Shown here: positions 1-9,523 of the stretch, piece by piece
How the letters are laid out: the number at the start of each line of letters is the position of its first letter
Numbering within the stretch: position 1 is the stretch's first letter
Assembly: GCA_018242765.1 (NCBI GenBank)
Contig: JAFEBH010000009.1
Location: forward strand, 310,001-374,000
DNA: 64,000 nucleotides
DNA from: Nitrospira sp.
Lineage (GTDB): Bacteria; Nitrospirota; Nitrospiria; Nitrospirales; Nitrospiraceae
Direction: 5' to 3'
Position numbers and translations under genes: made by a program
Notes under the pieces: model-generated
Database searches by the model: none
What the model was told of the DNA's origin: nothing
Seen by the model: the letters and a program-made list of their open reading frames with translations, nothing else

Positions 1-1230
1 GCCGATTGGGCAGGAGATCTCGCCGATGGGTTTGTGCTTGAACCGGAAGGACGGAACACCGCCCCCGCTATTGCTTTGGCGGCTCTCGAGGCACAGCGTC
101 GGGATCCGAATGCAGTGATGCTGGTGGTGCCTGCGGATCATGTGGTGACCGGGCAGCGTGACTTTGAAGCGGCTGTTCTGCTGGCCTGTCAATTGGCAGA
201 AGCAGGCTACTTGGTCACCTTTGGGATTAAGCCGATTCGTCCGGAAACGGGCTATGGATATATCAAACCGAACGACAAGGTTGTACTGGAGAAACGAGGA
301 AAGTTGCGTGGCTTTTCAGTTCACAAATTCATAGAGAAGCCGAATGTCGCCAGGGCGATGCAGTATCTCAAGGCCGGCAACTATTATTGGAACAGCGGGA
401 TGTTTATCTGGCGGGCTGCGACGATTTTGGAAGAAATTCGCCGGCATCAGCCGGCCATTGCCGGAGCGATGGATCGAATCGGGGAGCTTCGCCTGAGTCA
501 GGCACCCAGGTCAGCCATTGAAGGCCTCTATCGAGCGATCAAGCCGGTCTCCATCGACAATGGTGTGATGGAACGCTCGTCGAAAGCGGCCGTCATTCCG
601 GTGGCGTTCAAATGGTCGGACGTCGGGAGTTGGGGAAGTCTGGATGAAGTGGCCTCAAGGGATAAGGCCGGGAATGTGACCACAGGGCGAGTGGTCGATA
701 TCGAGAGTCGTCGGTCGATCGTCTATGCCGACCGGCGGGTCGTGGCGACGATCGGATTACAAGATATGGTCGTGGTGGATACACCGGATGCGACCTTGGT
801 ATGCCCGAAGTCGCGAGCACAAGATGTGAAAAAGGTCGTCGACATTCTGAAACAGCAGAAGGCGCCGGAACAGTTGGAGCATCTGACCGTTCAGCGGCCA
901 TGGGGGTCTTATACGGTGTTGGAAGAAGGTCCGGGGTTCAAAGTGAAGCGTGTGACGGTCAACCCAGGTGGGCGACTCTCACTCCAAATGCACCATCAAC
1001 GCAGTGAACATTGGGTCGTCATCGCTGGGACTGCGCGGGTGACCAGGGGTGAGGAGATGTTTGACTTGCAGGTTGGGCAGAGCACCGCCATTCCGGTGAA
1101 AACGCAACATCGCCTGGAAAACCAAGGGTCTGAGATCGTGCATATCATCGAGGTCCAGAATGGCCCGTACCTTGGTGAGGATGATATCGTCCGCTTCAAG
1201 GATGATTATGGGAGAACGGCGAGTCGCTGA
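1..1230 (+). CDS. manC: Mannose-1-phosphate guanylyltransferase / mannose-6-phosphate isomerase (5' truncated by window edge)
   Basis: Bifunctional type II enzyme making GDP-mannose from mannose-1-phosphate, with a C-terminal cupin that isomerises fructose-6-P and mannose-6-P. The frame is open from base 1, so the N-terminal signature lies outside the window. Seen here: EPEGRNTAPAIALAAL near the beginning, the FIEKP substrate motif around base 330, the central NTP-transferase fold, and a C-terminal cupin with RPWGSY and QMHHQRSEHW. A phosphomannomutase follows 71 bases downstream on the same strand, so the pair would supply GDP-mannose for polysaccharide or LPS. Family assignment is firm; the physiological end product is inferred. 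Confidence 0.93.
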   Translation, partial: ADWAGDLADGFVLEPEGRNTAPAIALAALEAQRRDPNAVMLVVPADHVVTGQRDFEAAVLLACQLAEAGYLVTFGIKPIRPETGYGYIKPNDKVVLEKRGKLRGFSVHKFIEKPNVARAMQYLKAGNYYWNSGMFIWRAATILEEIRRHQPAIAGAMDRIGELRLSQAPRSAIEGLYRAIKPVSIDNGVMERSSKAAVIPVAFKWSDVGSWGSLDEVASRDKAGNVTTGRVVDIESRRSIVYADRRVVATIGLQDMVVVDTPDATLVCPKSRAQDVKKVVDILKQQKAPEQLEHLTVQRPWGSYTVLEEGPGFKVKRVTVNPGGRLSLQMHHQRSEHWVVIAGTARVTRGEEMFDLQVGQSTAIPVKTQHRLENQGSEIVHIIEVQNGPYLGEDDIVRFKDDYGRTASR

Positions 1231-1301
1231 CAGAGTAAGCTGACGGCCTGACACGATGTCAGCGTTCTTGTCTGTTCGCGTATCAGTATATTGGAGACGG
1301 C

Positions 1302-2702
1302 ATGGCACTATTTCGCGAATATGATCTTCGAGGCATCGTCGGCACCGAATTGACGGAGGAGTTGGCTCAGCGGGTGGGGCTTGCATATGCGACCTATGCC
1401 GGCAAGCGTGGAGTCAACGCTATCAGTGTAGGTCGTGACGGTCGTCTCAGTTCTCCGGCCCTACACAAGGCCCTGCTCAAGGGGCTGCTTGCTGGTGGGC
1501 TTGATGTCGTTGATATCGGAGTGTGTTCCTCTCCATTGGTGTATTTCTCGCTATTTACCCTCCCGATTGGCGGCGGCATCATGATCACCGGGAGCCACAA
1601 TGCGGCGGAGTATAATGGGTTTAAGATTTGTCTCGGAAAAACAGCGATCCATGGAGATGAACTTCAAGAACTGCGGCGGGTGATGGAAGCGGGCATCTTC
1701 GCCTCCGGGAGTGGTCGACTCTCCGAGTATCCGATTATCCCTGACTATCTAGGATACATCAAGAAAAGCTTTTCTCATATTAAGGCTGACCGGTTGCACG
1801 TCGTGATTGATTGCGGGAATGGAGCGGCGTCTCTCGTGGCCAAGCAAGCCCTTGAATTACTGGGATGTAAAGTCACGGGGCTCTATTGCGACCTAGACGG
1901 GCGTTTCCCCAACCACCATCCGGATCCCACGGTGCTTGAGAATTTGTCCGACCTGATGCAAGCGGTGAAGGCTCATGGGGCTGATGTCGGAATCGGCTAT
2001 GATGGGGACGCGGACCGAATCGGCACAGTGGATGAGCAGGGACAGGTGCTCTGGGGAGATCGTCTCTTGGTGCTGTATGCTCGAGATATTTTAGCCGAGA
2101 AGCCGGGGAGTACGATTATCTCGGAGGTCAAGGCGTCCCAAAGCCTCTACGACGACATTGCCGAGCGTGGTGGACGGGCGATCATGTGGAAGACCGGTCA
2201 TTCGTTGATCAAATCGAAGATGAAGACCGAATCTGCGGTCTTGGCCGGTGAAATGTCCGGACATATGTTTTTTGCGGATCGGTATTTCGGGTATGACGAC
2301 GCCGTCTATGCGTCTTGTCGGTTGGTCGAGATCCTGGCGAAAGCTCAGCAGCCGCTTTCGGAGTTGGTTGCTGATCTGCCGCAGTCGGTCGTGACGCCTG
2401 AGATACGAGTGGACCTTCCTGACACCGTCAAGTTTGAGGTGGTTGAGCGGATTCGGACAAGGCTCACTGAATACCTGCAGACCAAACAGGAGCTTGGTCT
2501 GAAGAAACTGATACTACGAAATCTCATTACGATCGACGGGGTCCGCGCGATCTTCGATGGCGGCTGGGGGCTGATCAGGGCATCCAATACCCAGCCGGCG
2601 TTGGTTTTGCGATTTGAAGCGACGTCCTCCGTGCACCTCGATGCCATTCGAGCGTTCATCGAAGAGGAACTCGGGGAGGCCAGACGAGCGCTCGCGTGCT
2701 AA
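1302..2702 (+). CDS. manB: Phosphomannomutase/phosphoglucomutase
   Basis: Alpha-D-phosphohexomutase of 466 residues, the usual length, interconverting hexose 6-phosphate and 1-phosphate. The start is supported by TTGGAGAC just upstream of ATG. N-terminal EYDLRGIVG, the phosphoserine loop TGSHNAAEYNGFK (most relatives have TASHNP), the metal loop GYDGDADRIG, the sugar-binding GEMSGH and the C-terminal RASNTQPALVLRFE phosphate site are all present, so it should be active. It follows manC and would feed it mannose-1-P. Whether it prefers mannose or glucose phosphate cannot be told from sequence. Confidence 0.93.
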   Translation: MALFREYDLRGIVGTELTEELAQRVGLAYATYAGKRGVNAISVGRDGRLSSPALHKALLKGLLAGGLDVVDIGVCSSPLVYFSLFTLPIGGGIMITGSHNAAEYNGFKICLGKTAIHGDELQELRRVMEAGIFASGSGRLSEYPIIPDYLGYIKKSFSHIKADRLHVVIDCGNGAASLVAKQALELLGCKVTGLYCDLDGRFPNHHPDPTVLENLSDLMQAVKAHGADVGIGYDGDADRIGTVDEQGQVLWGDRLLVLYARDILAEKPGSTIISEVKASQSLYDDIAERGGRAIMWKTGHSLIKSKMKTESAVLAGEMSGHMFFADRYFGYDDAVYASCRLVEILAKAQQPLSELVADLPQSVVTPEIRVDLPDTVKFEVVERIRTRLTEYLQTKQELGLKKLILRNLITIDGVRAIFDGGWGLIRASNTQPALVLRFEATSSVHLDAIRAFIEEELGEARRALAC

Positions 2703-3535
2703 AATCCGTTCCCACTTGGAGTGGTTTTGCCTGCCGATGTGCCTGCATTGGTCGCTCTGCCGCCATTGGAGCTGCGTTGTTGACGCTCTTGGTTTCTCCT
2801 CGAATAACCGACGCTGAAGGATTGGGCCAACCGACACGTCCCTTCACGATCGGGGAACGGCTGACATACGAGGTGTCCTGGCTCAACCTGACTGCTGTGA
2901 TTGCCATGATGGAAGTGGCTTCTACGGAAGGCACAAGGAGTGGCACTACCAGCGCCAAGTTGATTGGGACGGCACAGTCGACACCCATCATCACGAAGTT
3001 CTTCCCTGTGGACAATCGAGTGGAGTCGGACCTGGATCTGGACACGCTGACCCCGGATCATATGACCTTCCGGCGACGCGAAGGCAAAAAGAAAGAGGAT
3101 ATCGAATATACGTTCCATCAAAAGGAAGGGACGGTGACGGCTGTCAGAGGAGGAACCACCGAATCCTTGCCCATCCCGGCAGGGACGCACGACATTATTT
3201 CCTGCCTGTACTACACGCGTGCGGTGTTGCCGCCTACGCCGGGGGCCTCACTCAAGATGAACGTGTATCATGATAAGAAAAACCGGCCGGTTGAGGTTCG
3301 AGTCGAAGGAATCGAGACCCTCGACGGGGGCTGGGGAACAGTGGAGACGGTGCGCGTGCGCGTGATCATGCCCTTTCATGGTCTCTTCATGAATAAGGGG
3401 GACATTTATGTCTGGGTGACAAATGATGAACGAAGGACTCCTGTCCGAATGAAAGCGAAAGTCGTGCTTGGGGCTATCGTCGCGGATCTCGTTGGCGGTT
3501 GGTCAGGAGTCAGCGCTGTGAAGCCGGGCTCTTGA
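2696..3535 (+). CDS. DUF3108-type exported protein
   Basis: A 279-residue protein with an N-terminal hydrophobic export signal (about residues 19-40, ending near TDAEG), followed by a beta-rich DUF3108-like domain that starts with FTIGERLTYEVSW. The function of this family is unknown; members are periplasmic or cell-surface beta proteins. A GTG start overlaps the phosphomannomutase stop by 7 bases, suggesting translational coupling, though no strong Shine-Dalgarno site is placed ideally and the true start could be slightly internal. The next gene begins 50 bases downstream. Domain call from pattern recognition only. Confidence 0.75.
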   Translation: MLKSVPTWSGFACRCACIGRSAAIGAALLTLLVSPRITDAEGLGQPTRPFTIGERLTYEVSWLNLTAVIAMMEVASTEGTRSGTTSAKLIGTAQSTPIITKFFPVDNRVESDLDLDTLTPDHMTFRRREGKKKEDIEYTFHQKEGTVTAVRGGTTESLPIPAGTHDIISCLYYTRAVLPPTPGASLKMNVYHDKKNRPVEVRVEGIETLDGGWGTVETVRVRVIMPFHGLFMNKGDIYVWVTNDERRTPVRMKAKVVLGAIVADLVGGWSGVSAVKPGS

Positions 3536-3585
3536 ATAGGAGGTTATTGTTCAGGCAGGAGAAACCCGTTATACTGAGCCGCACG

Positions 3586-4590
3586 ATGAGACAGTTTCCC
3601 ACGACATTAAGCCAGTTTATCATTCGGAGTCAGGCATCGCACCCTGGGGCGACAGGAGAGTTTTCCAGCCTGTTGACCCAAATCGGCCTGGTCGGCAAAC
3701 TCATTTCCCAAGATCTTCGTCGCGCAGGGTTGATCAATATTCTCGGCACGACCGGTGAGACGAATGTTCAGGGGGAGACCGTCAAAAAGCTGGATGCTAT
3801 TGCCAATGACGACTTCGTCAAAGTTTTTCAATCGAGCGAACATGTTTGTGCTCTGGCGTCGGAAGAAATGGACCAGCCTATCCTGCTGCCAAAAAATTGG
3901 CCGCACGGCAAATATATGTTGCTCTTCGATCCGTTGGACGGCTCGTCTAATACGGACAACAACATGCCGCTCGGGGCCATTTTTTCCGTGCTCAAGTATG
4001 GACGAACCGATCAGTTGCCGACAGGATCGGATTTGATCCGTCCAGGGACCGAACAAGTTGCGGCCGGGTATCTGCTGTATGGATCGAGCACGATGTTGGT
4101 ATACACCGTCGGGCAAGGCGTCTATGGGTTCACGCTTGACCCTGACATCGGAGAATATCTGCTCTCCCACGAGCGGATCAGGACTCCGGACAAGGGGAAG
4201 GTCTATGCGGCCAATGAGGGGAATTATAACAAGTGGCCCGGAGGAGTAAGGAAGTATGTGGATTCGCTGAAGGTCAGTGATAAGGCGACGAGTCGTCCCT
4301 ACAGTGCGCGGTATTCCGGCTGCTTGGTGGCCGATGTGCATCGCCTGTTGCTTGGCGGGGGGATTTACCTTTATCCGGGGGAAGTCGACAAGCCGGAGGG
4401 GAAGCTGCGATTGCTCTATGAGGCCAATCCCATGGCATTTGTGGTCGAACAGGCTGGAGGAAAAGCCTCAACCGGTATGACGAGAATTCTAGATGTGGAA
4501 GCCAAAAAGTTACACCAGCGTGTGCCGTTGATTATCGGGAGCCGTCTCGATGTTGAGCAGGCTGAGGCGTGCATTCAAGGGAAACTATAG
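3586..4590 (+). CDS. fbp: Fructose-1,6-bisphosphatase, class 1
   Basis: Hydrolyses fructose-1,6-bisphosphate to fructose-6-P in gluconeogenesis. The ATG at 3586 aligns the N-terminus with class I FBPases (ATGEFSSLLTQI); an upstream in-frame TTG at 3499 would overlap the previous gene and is less likely. Motifs: GETNVQGETVKKLD, the acidic metal site with SEEMD, FDPLDGSSNTDNN (the hallmark sequence), RYSGCLVADVHRLLL and YEANPMAFVVEQAGG. At 334 residues it is the normal size. It is followed directly by an aldolase gene, so two consecutive gluconeogenic steps are encoded together, as suits an autotroph; that last point is inference. Confidence 0.96.
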   Translation: MRQFPTTLSQFIIRSQASHPGATGEFSSLLTQIGLVGKLISQDLRRAGLINILGTTGETNVQGETVKKLDAIANDDFVKVFQSSEHVCALASEEMDQPILLPKNWPHGKYMLLFDPLDGSSNTDNNMPLGAIFSVLKYGRTDQLPTGSDLIRPGTEQVAAGYLLYGSSTMLVYTVGQGVYGFTLDPDIGEYLLSHERIRTPDKGKVYAANEGNYNKWPGGVRKYVDSLKVSDKATSRPYSARYSGCLVADVHRLLLGGGIYLYPGEVDKPEGKLRLLYEANPMAFVVEQAGGKASTGMTRILDVEAKKLHQRVPLIIGSRLDVEQAEACIQGKL

Positions 4591-4632
4591 TCGTTCATTG
4601 GTATTGAATGTGGGAGTTGTCTGGAGGGAATT

Positions 4633-5556
4633 ATGGGAGATCGGGTCCAAGAAATCCTGAGTTGGTACGGTAGTGATAATGCTGGGACGAAGACCAATAT
4701 CGCCCGCATGTTGCGTTCTGGAAAATTGGCTGGGACCGGTAAGTTAGTCATTCTCCCGGTTGATCAAGGGTTCGAGCATGGTCCGGCAAGAAGTTTTGCA
4801 CCGAACCCATCCGGATATAACCCGCACTATCACTTTCAGCTCGCCGTCGATGCCGGCTGCAATGCCTATGCGGCGCCACTTGGGTTTTTGGAAGCCGGGG
4901 CCAGTGAGTTTGCGGGCCAGATTCCATTGATCCTTAAGTTGAACAATCATGACGTGTTGCATGATGACAAGGATCCGCTGCCATCAGTCACAGGAAGCGT
5001 GAATGATGCCCTGCGGTTGGGGTGCTCGGCTGTGGGGTTCACAATCTATCCTGGATCTGCCCATTGCAATGCGATGTATGAACAACTGCAGGCCATTGCT
5101 GAAGAGGCGAAGGCCAGTGGCCTCGCCGTCGTGGTGTGGTCCTATCCGCGAGGATCAGCTTTGAGCAAGGAAGGCGAGACGGCGATGGATGTCGTAGCCT
5201 ACGCGGCACAGATCGCGGCGCAACTGGGTGCGCATATCATCAAAGTGAAGTTGCCGACTGCACATTTAGAACAAGCGGCTGCTAAGAAGGTGTATGAATC
5301 GACGCAGATCCCAATTAAGACTCTGGCTGAACGGGTCAAACATGTGGTGCAAAGTTCGTTCGATGGACGACGGATCGTCATCTTCTCCGGCGGGGCCAAG
5401 AGTGAAGATAAGAACGTGTTTGAAGAGGCTCGGGGGATCCGGGATGGGGGCGGGTTTGGCAGCATCATCGGACGGAACTCTTTCCAGAGGCCGAAGGCGG
5501 AAGCCATCAAGTTTCTCCAGACGATCATGGGGATTTACAGCGGCGCGATTCAATGA
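4633..5556 (+). CDS. fbaB: Class I fructose-bisphosphate aldolase, DhnA/FbaB type
   Basis: Archaeal-type class I (Schiff-base) aldolase of 307 residues, cleaving or forming fructose-1,6-bisphosphate. A strong GGAGGG site precedes the ATG. Recognisable segments are LVILPVDQGFEHG near residue 40, the VKLPT segment carrying the candidate Schiff-base lysine (IIKVKLPT), and the phosphate-binding end with IFSGGAKSED and GGFGSIIGRNSFQR. It lies 42 bases behind fbp. No class II (zinc) aldolase motifs are present. The family is clear; the exact catalytic lysine is assigned by analogy. Confidence 0.94.
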   Translation: MGDRVQEILSWYGSDNAGTKTNIARMLRSGKLAGTGKLVILPVDQGFEHGPARSFAPNPSGYNPHYHFQLAVDAGCNAYAAPLGFLEAGASEFAGQIPLILKLNNHDVLHDDKDPLPSVTGSVNDALRLGCSAVGFTIYPGSAHCNAMYEQLQAIAEEAKASGLAVVVWSYPRGSALSKEGETAMDVVAYAAQIAAQLGAHIIKVKLPTAHLEQAAAKKVYESTQIPIKTLAERVKHVVQSSFDGRRIVIFSGGAKSEDKNVFEEARGIRDGGGFGSIIGRNSFQRPKAEAIKFLQTIMGIYSGAIQ

Positions 5557-5594
5557 GCATTTCCTGATTCACGGATAGAAACAAGTGGATACGT

Positions 5595-7148
5595 ATGAAT
5601 CACATCGAGTTTGACCCCAAGCCCGCACAAGGCAAGAAAAACTGGGTTGTGGCCGCTGCCTTGCTGACGGCCGGGATAATTATTGGGTTTGTCGTCGCTT
5701 CGGATCTTGGGTGGTTATCAAATGGCCATGCTGTGCCAGACTCATTGTCGGTTGCACCGCCGCCGCCTCCTATCCCCAGACCTGTCTCGACGGCTCCGCA
5801 GCCCATTCTGAGCGGGGGCACCCAAACATTCGTGGATATTGCCAAGTCGGTGAAGCCGGCGGTGGTCAATATCTATGCGACGAAGAGTGGACGTGGAGAA
5901 GGATCGGGCGGGACCCCCTTTGATGATCCGTTATTTAGAAAGTTTTTCGGCGACGAGTTTTTCAGGAAGTTCGAACACCCCAAGGAGAAGAAAGAGCGAG
6001 GGTTGGGGTCCGGTGTGATTGTCGATTCGAACGGGTTGATCATTACCAACAATCATGTCGTCGGCAAGGCGGATGAGATCCGTGTGACCCTCTCGGACAA
6101 GCGCGAGTTCAAAGCAAAGTTGATCGGTACTGATCCGAAGACTGATGTGGCCGTCGTGAAGATCGAAGCCGCAGGGCTTCCCAGTGTGCCATGGGCTGAC
6201 TCGGACAAGTTAGAAGTGGGAGAGTTTGTCTTGGCCGTCGGCAATCCGTTCGGGCTGACGCAGACGGTCACGCTGGGAATTGTCAGTGCACTTGGACGAG
6301 CGGCCGGTATTGCTGAGTATGAGGACTTCATCCAGACCGATGCCGCGATCAATCCGGGGAACTCCGGTGGGGCCTTGGTCAATGTCCGGGGTGAACTGGT
6401 GGGGATCAATACGGCCATATTCAGTCAAAGCGGCGGCAATATGGGGATCGGATTTGCCGTGCCGAGCAATATGGCGCAGTCGATTATGGGACAACTCGTA
6501 CAGACTGGGAAAGTTGTGCGTGGATGGCTGGGTGTCTCGATTCAGGAGTTGACGCCGGAATTGGCGTCACAGTTTGGAATCACGGAAACGAAGGGTGTGC
6601 TCGTCAGCGATGTCATGGAGGACAGTCCAGCCAAGAAGGCCGGATTTGAGCGAGCCGACGTCATTGTCGAATACGACGGGAAACCGATGGATTCACCCAC
6701 GCATCTGCGCAATGCCGTCGCCCAGACACCAGTCGGGAAAAAAGTGGTCGTCAAGATTGTCAGGGACAAGAAGGCCAAAACCATCGACCTCACCATTGTT
6801 GAACAGCCTAAGTCGATGTCTCAAAGCGGCGAGGACGACGGAGGCGAATCAGCAACCCCGACAGGGGTGTTGTCTAGCCTTGATATCCGCGACCTGACGG
6901 AAGAGTTGGCAAGCCGCTATGGATTGAAGTCGAGCGAGCGTGGTGTGGTGATCGTTCGAGTGAAACCGGGGAGTGCGGCTGAAGAGTTGGGTGTTCGTGA
7001 AGGTGATATCGTGCTGGAAGTTAACCGGCAAAGCGTGACCTCAGTCAAGGCGTTTGAGCGGGTTGCAAGCAAGCTTCCCAAGGATCAGGCAGTGTTGCTT
7101 CTGCTCAAGCGGCAGGGTCGGACGATTTATCTTACACTTCGCCCATGA
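5595..7148 (+). CDS. degP: Do-family periplasmic serine protease (DegP/HtrA/MucD)
   Basis: Envelope quality-control protease of 517 residues with an N-terminal membrane anchor (about residues 17-38, AALLTAGIIIGFVVA) and a Pro-rich linker. The trypsin-like domain holds the triad: His in ITNNHVV, Asp in TDPKTDVAVVKI, Ser in NPGNSGGALVN. Two PDZ domains follow, the first starting near VVRGWLGVSIQELT and the second near LSSLDIRDLTEELA. The architecture matches MucD/DegP rather than single-PDZ DegS. The anchor does not show an obvious cleavage site, so it may stay membrane-tethered. It starts 38 bases after the aldolase. Confidence 0.95.
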   Translation: MNHIEFDPKPAQGKKNWVVAAALLTAGIIIGFVVASDLGWLSNGHAVPDSLSVAPPPPPIPRPVSTAPQPILSGGTQTFVDIAKSVKPAVVNIYATKSGRGEGSGGTPFDDPLFRKFFGDEFFRKFEHPKEKKERGLGSGVIVDSNGLIITNNHVVGKADEIRVTLSDKREFKAKLIGTDPKTDVAVVKIEAAGLPSVPWADSDKLEVGEFVLAVGNPFGLTQTVTLGIVSALGRAAGIAEYEDFIQTDAAINPGNSGGALVNVRGELVGINTAIFSQSGGNMGIGFAVPSNMAQSIMGQLVQTGKVVRGWLGVSIQELTPELASQFGITETKGVLVSDVMEDSPAKKAGFERADVIVEYDGKPMDSPTHLRNAVAQTPVGKKVVVKIVRDKKAKTIDLTIVEQPKSMSQSGEDDGGESATPTGVLSSLDIRDLTEELASRYGLKSSERGVVIVRVKPGSAAEELGVREGDIVLEVNRQSVTSVKAFERVASKLPKDQAVLLLLKRQGRTIYLTLRP

Positions 7149-7228
7149 TCTGTCAGGCTCACGTGATCTACCTGGTCTGTCTAGTATGTTTGGTTGAATA
7201 AAGCCACCCGGATGAACCGGCAAACCAG

Positions 7229-7975
7229 ATGGACCAGACAGGCGCACGTCCTTGTCAGACTCAGTTAGCCGTGGCCATCGTCCCTGCCGCAGGACGAGGC
7301 CTTCGGATGGGTGGTGCCGTTCCCAAGCAGTTTTTGGCCTTGGGCGGTGAACCCTTGGTCGTCCACTCGCTTCGTGTGCTTCAGCGCTCTCCTGCCATTG
7401 ATCAGATCATCTTAGCTGTGCCGCAGGTTGATCTCGACTATTGTCTGAATGATCTTGCCGTCCGGTTCGGATTCTCAAAAGTCAGGCGGGTGGTGGCTGG
7501 TGGAAAGGAACGACAGGATTCTGTTCGGCATGCCTTGGAACATGTGCCTGAAGACACACGGATTGTGGTGGTGCATGATGCGGTACGCCCGTTTCTGACA
7601 GAACAGATGGTGGCTGAGGTCGTGGAAGCTGCACGGCGCGAAGGAGGGGCGATTATCGCGTTACCGATGCGTGATACTGTCAAACAGGTTGGAAAGGAAC
7701 ATCGGATTGAACGGACCGTTGATCGACAACCACTCTGGTTGGCTCAGACACCGCAAGCATTCCGGCGAGATCAATTGTTGAATGCTCACCGCAAGGCTCA
7801 TGCGGAGGGTGTGCATGCCACCGATGATGCGTTTTTGTTCGAGTGGGCTGGACACCCGGTCGTCGTGGTGGAAGGGAGCGGAGAAAATATCAAGGTGACG
7901 AGACCGGAGGATATGGTAATCGGTGAAGCGATTTTGGCCTCGCGTCGATCAGATGACAGGAAAGGGGTAGTATGA
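7229..7975 (+). CDS. ispD: 2-C-methyl-D-erythritol 4-phosphate cytidylyltransferase
   Basis: Third step of the MEP isoprenoid pathway: MEP plus CTP gives CDP-ME. Signature VPAAGRGLRMGGAVPKQFL near residue 20, VHDAVRPFLT in the middle and the C-terminal IKVTRPEDMVIGEAIL are all conserved. The annotated ATG adds about 12 residues before the conserved strand; an internal start is possible. The last four bases (ATGA) overlap the start of ispF, so the two consecutive-pathway enzymes are translationally coupled. Confidence 0.96.
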   Translation: MDQTGARPCQTQLAVAIVPAAGRGLRMGGAVPKQFLALGGEPLVVHSLRVLQRSPAIDQIILAVPQVDLDYCLNDLAVRFGFSKVRRVVAGGKERQDSVRHALEHVPEDTRIVVVHDAVRPFLTEQMVAEVVEAARREGGAIIALPMRDTVKQVGKEHRIERTVDRQPLWLAQTPQAFRRDQLLNAHRKAHAEGVHATDDAFLFEWAGHPVVVVEGSGENIKVTRPEDMVIGEAILASRRSDDRKGVV

Positions 7976-8457
7976 AGAAAGGGGCTCGCATTGGCTATGG
8001 TTACGATGTTCATCCACTCGGACCGGACCGTAAATTGATATTGGGTGGAATTGAAATTCCGCACACGAAAGGGTTGCTTGGCCATTCTGATTCGGATGTC
8101 CTTGTTCATGCCGTGTGCGATGCTTTGTTGGGTGCCATGGGAGAAGGGGATCTCGGGCGGCATTATCCTAGCTCTGACCCCAAGTATAAAGGGATCTCCA
8201 GCTTGAAGTTGTTGGAAGATGTCATGACAAAACTTCAGGCCAAGGGGTACCAGGTAGGCAATATCGACACGGTTGTTGTGGCTCAAGCTCCTCGCCTCGG
8301 CCCGCATCTCTCCGCGATGCAGAAAAAGATTGCGGAGACGGCCGGTCTTGACCCTGACCTCGTCAACGTGAAGGTCAAGAGCGGGGAGGGACTCGATGCG
8401 GTCGGTCACGAAGAGGGGATGACCGCCCACGCGATCTGCTTAATCGAGCCATCCTAG
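7972..8457 (+). CDS. ispF: 2-C-methyl-D-erythritol 2,4-cyclodiphosphate synthase
   Basis: 161-residue trimeric zinc enzyme of the MEP pathway making MEcPP. Seen: RIGYGYDVHPLG with the Asp-x-His metal site, GHSDSDVLVHAVCDALLGA, the IDTVVVAQAPRL strand and VNVKVKSGEGLD with the phosphate-binding end. It overlaps ispD by 4 bases (ATGA), a very common arrangement that secures the assignment. cysE follows 17 bases downstream. Confidence 0.97.
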   Translation: MKKGARIGYGYDVHPLGPDRKLILGGIEIPHTKGLLGHSDSDVLVHAVCDALLGAMGEGDLGRHYPSSDPKYKGISSLKLLEDVMTKLQAKGYQVGNIDTVVVAQAPRLGPHLSAMQKKIAETAGLDPDLVNVKVKSGEGLDAVGHEEGMTAHAICLIEPS

Positions 8458-8474
8458 TGCCGTAGAATACACCG

Positions 8475-9128
8475 GTGATGTTGGCACACATCAAACAAGA
8501 CCTTCAGGCGGTCTTTGATCGAGATCCAGCGGCAACCAGCAAGCTGGAGGTCGTCCTTACGTATGCAGGTTTTCATGCGTTGCTCGCGTATCGTATCTCT
8601 CATCGACTGAAGTCGATGGGAGTGCCATTCTTCCCGCGAGCGATTTCTCAGCTGGCTCGTTGGCTCACCGGCGTTGAGATCCATCCTTCGGCCAAGATTG
8701 GGACGGGGTTTTTCATCGACCACGGTATGGGTGTGGTGATCGGGGAGACGGCAGAGATCGGTGACTACGTGACGCTCTTTCAGGGTGTGACGTTGGGAGG
8801 GACAGGCAAAGAACGAGGTAAGCGACATCCGACCTTGGGAAATCACGTGGTTGTAGGCGCTGGGGCCAAGATCCTCGGCGGGATCACGATCGGTGACAAT
8901 GTGAAGATCGGGGCCAATTCTGTCGTCTTGAAGAATGTCGCGGCCAATTCGACGGTGATCGGTGTCCCGGGCCGCGTCATCAAATCCCAGGGCGAGCGTT
9001 TGCCTGATGCCACAATGGATCAAGTCGATTTACCGGATCCCATCAGTGACCGCTTCATTGCATTGGAGCAGGAATTGATTGAGCTTCGGAAGAAGCTCGA
9101 AAATCACGATGAACCTCGCCGCCAATAG
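8475..9128 (+). CDS. cysE: Serine O-acetyltransferase
   Basis: Makes O-acetylserine from serine and acetyl-CoA, the committed step to cysteine. 217 residues, the short form. An N-terminal helical region with [14 protein letters not shown] leads into a left-handed beta-helix of hexapeptide repeats containing [20 protein letters not shown] (catalytic His in DHG) and the [13 protein letters not shown] loop. The C-terminal tail is longer than the minimal family and lacks a clear isoleucine end, so cysteine-synthase complex formation is uncertain. It is the last gene of the + strand run; a strong hairpin follows at 9168. Confidence 0.94.
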   Translation: MMLAHIKQDLQAVFDRDPAATSKLEVVLTYAGFHALLAYRISHRLKSMGVPFFPRAISQLARWLTGVEIHPSAKIGTGFFIDHGMGVVIGETAEIGDYVTLFQGVTLGGTGKERGKRHPTLGNHVVVGAGAKILGGITIGDNVKIGANSVVLKNVAANSTVIGVPGRVIKSQGERLPDATMDQVDLPDPISDRFIALEQELIELRKKLENHDEPRRQ

Positions 9129-9167
9129 TTGGTCGTACCGTCGGACAGTGTGCTGATGGAATGACCT

Positions 9168-9190
9168 CGGCGCGGCACTCTGCCGCGCCG
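9168..9190. terminator. Strong GC hairpin between convergent cysE and psiF-like gene
   Basis: A perfect 9-bp inverted repeat (CGGCGCGGC / GCCGCGCCG) with a 5-base loop lies 39 bases after the cysE stop and 13 bases beyond the end of the convergent gene. It has no T-run on either side, so it could act as a bidirectional, possibly Rho-assisted terminator or 3'-end stabiliser. Function inferred from placement. Confidence 0.6.
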
Positions 9191-9202
9191 GATTACTGCT
9201 GC

Positions 9203-9523
9203 CTATGCAGACAGGCAGTCACTCATAAATTTCTTCCGCTCGTCGCCTTTCAACTGCTTTTCACCCGCCTCCTTATTGCACGTCTTCATCTTATTCTGCT
9301 GAGTGTCCTTGCCGCCTCCGCTTTTCCCAGACTTGGCGGAAAGGCATTCTTTCATAAACTCCTTCCGCTCATCGCCTTTCCCTTCGCCAAACCCTTTTGC
9401 ATTCGCCTGTTCATTGCAGGCCTTCATCTTATTCTGTTGCTCCGGCGCAGCCATGGCGAGCGGAGCTGCGCCAAGGGTGAGCACAAAGACTGTCAGTGTG
9501 AAGGTGTGTAGAACTCTCCGCAT
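9203..9523 (-). CDS. PsiF-repeat exported protein
   Basis: A 106-residue protein with a signal peptide (cleavage probable after AMA near residue 25) and two PsiF repeats. Each repeat has the pattern NKMK-x-CN ... KGDERK-x-FM-x(2)-CLSA, so there are two Cys pairs suited to disulfides in the periplasm. PsiF in E. coli is induced by phosphate starvation, but its function is unknown and no Pho box was recognised here. It is transcribed convergently to cysE and divergently from the phosphonate genes. Confidence 0.85.
   Translation of the reverse strand: MRRVLHTFTLTVFVLTLGAAPLAMAAPEQQNKMKACNEQANAKGFGEGKGDERKEFMKECLSAKSGKSGGGKDTQQNKMKTCNKEAGEKQLKGDERKKFMSDCLSA

Noticed and set aside
3607..4341. A 244-codon open frame on the - strand
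   Set aside because: Antisense to fbp; no recognisable motifs and no ribosome-binding site.
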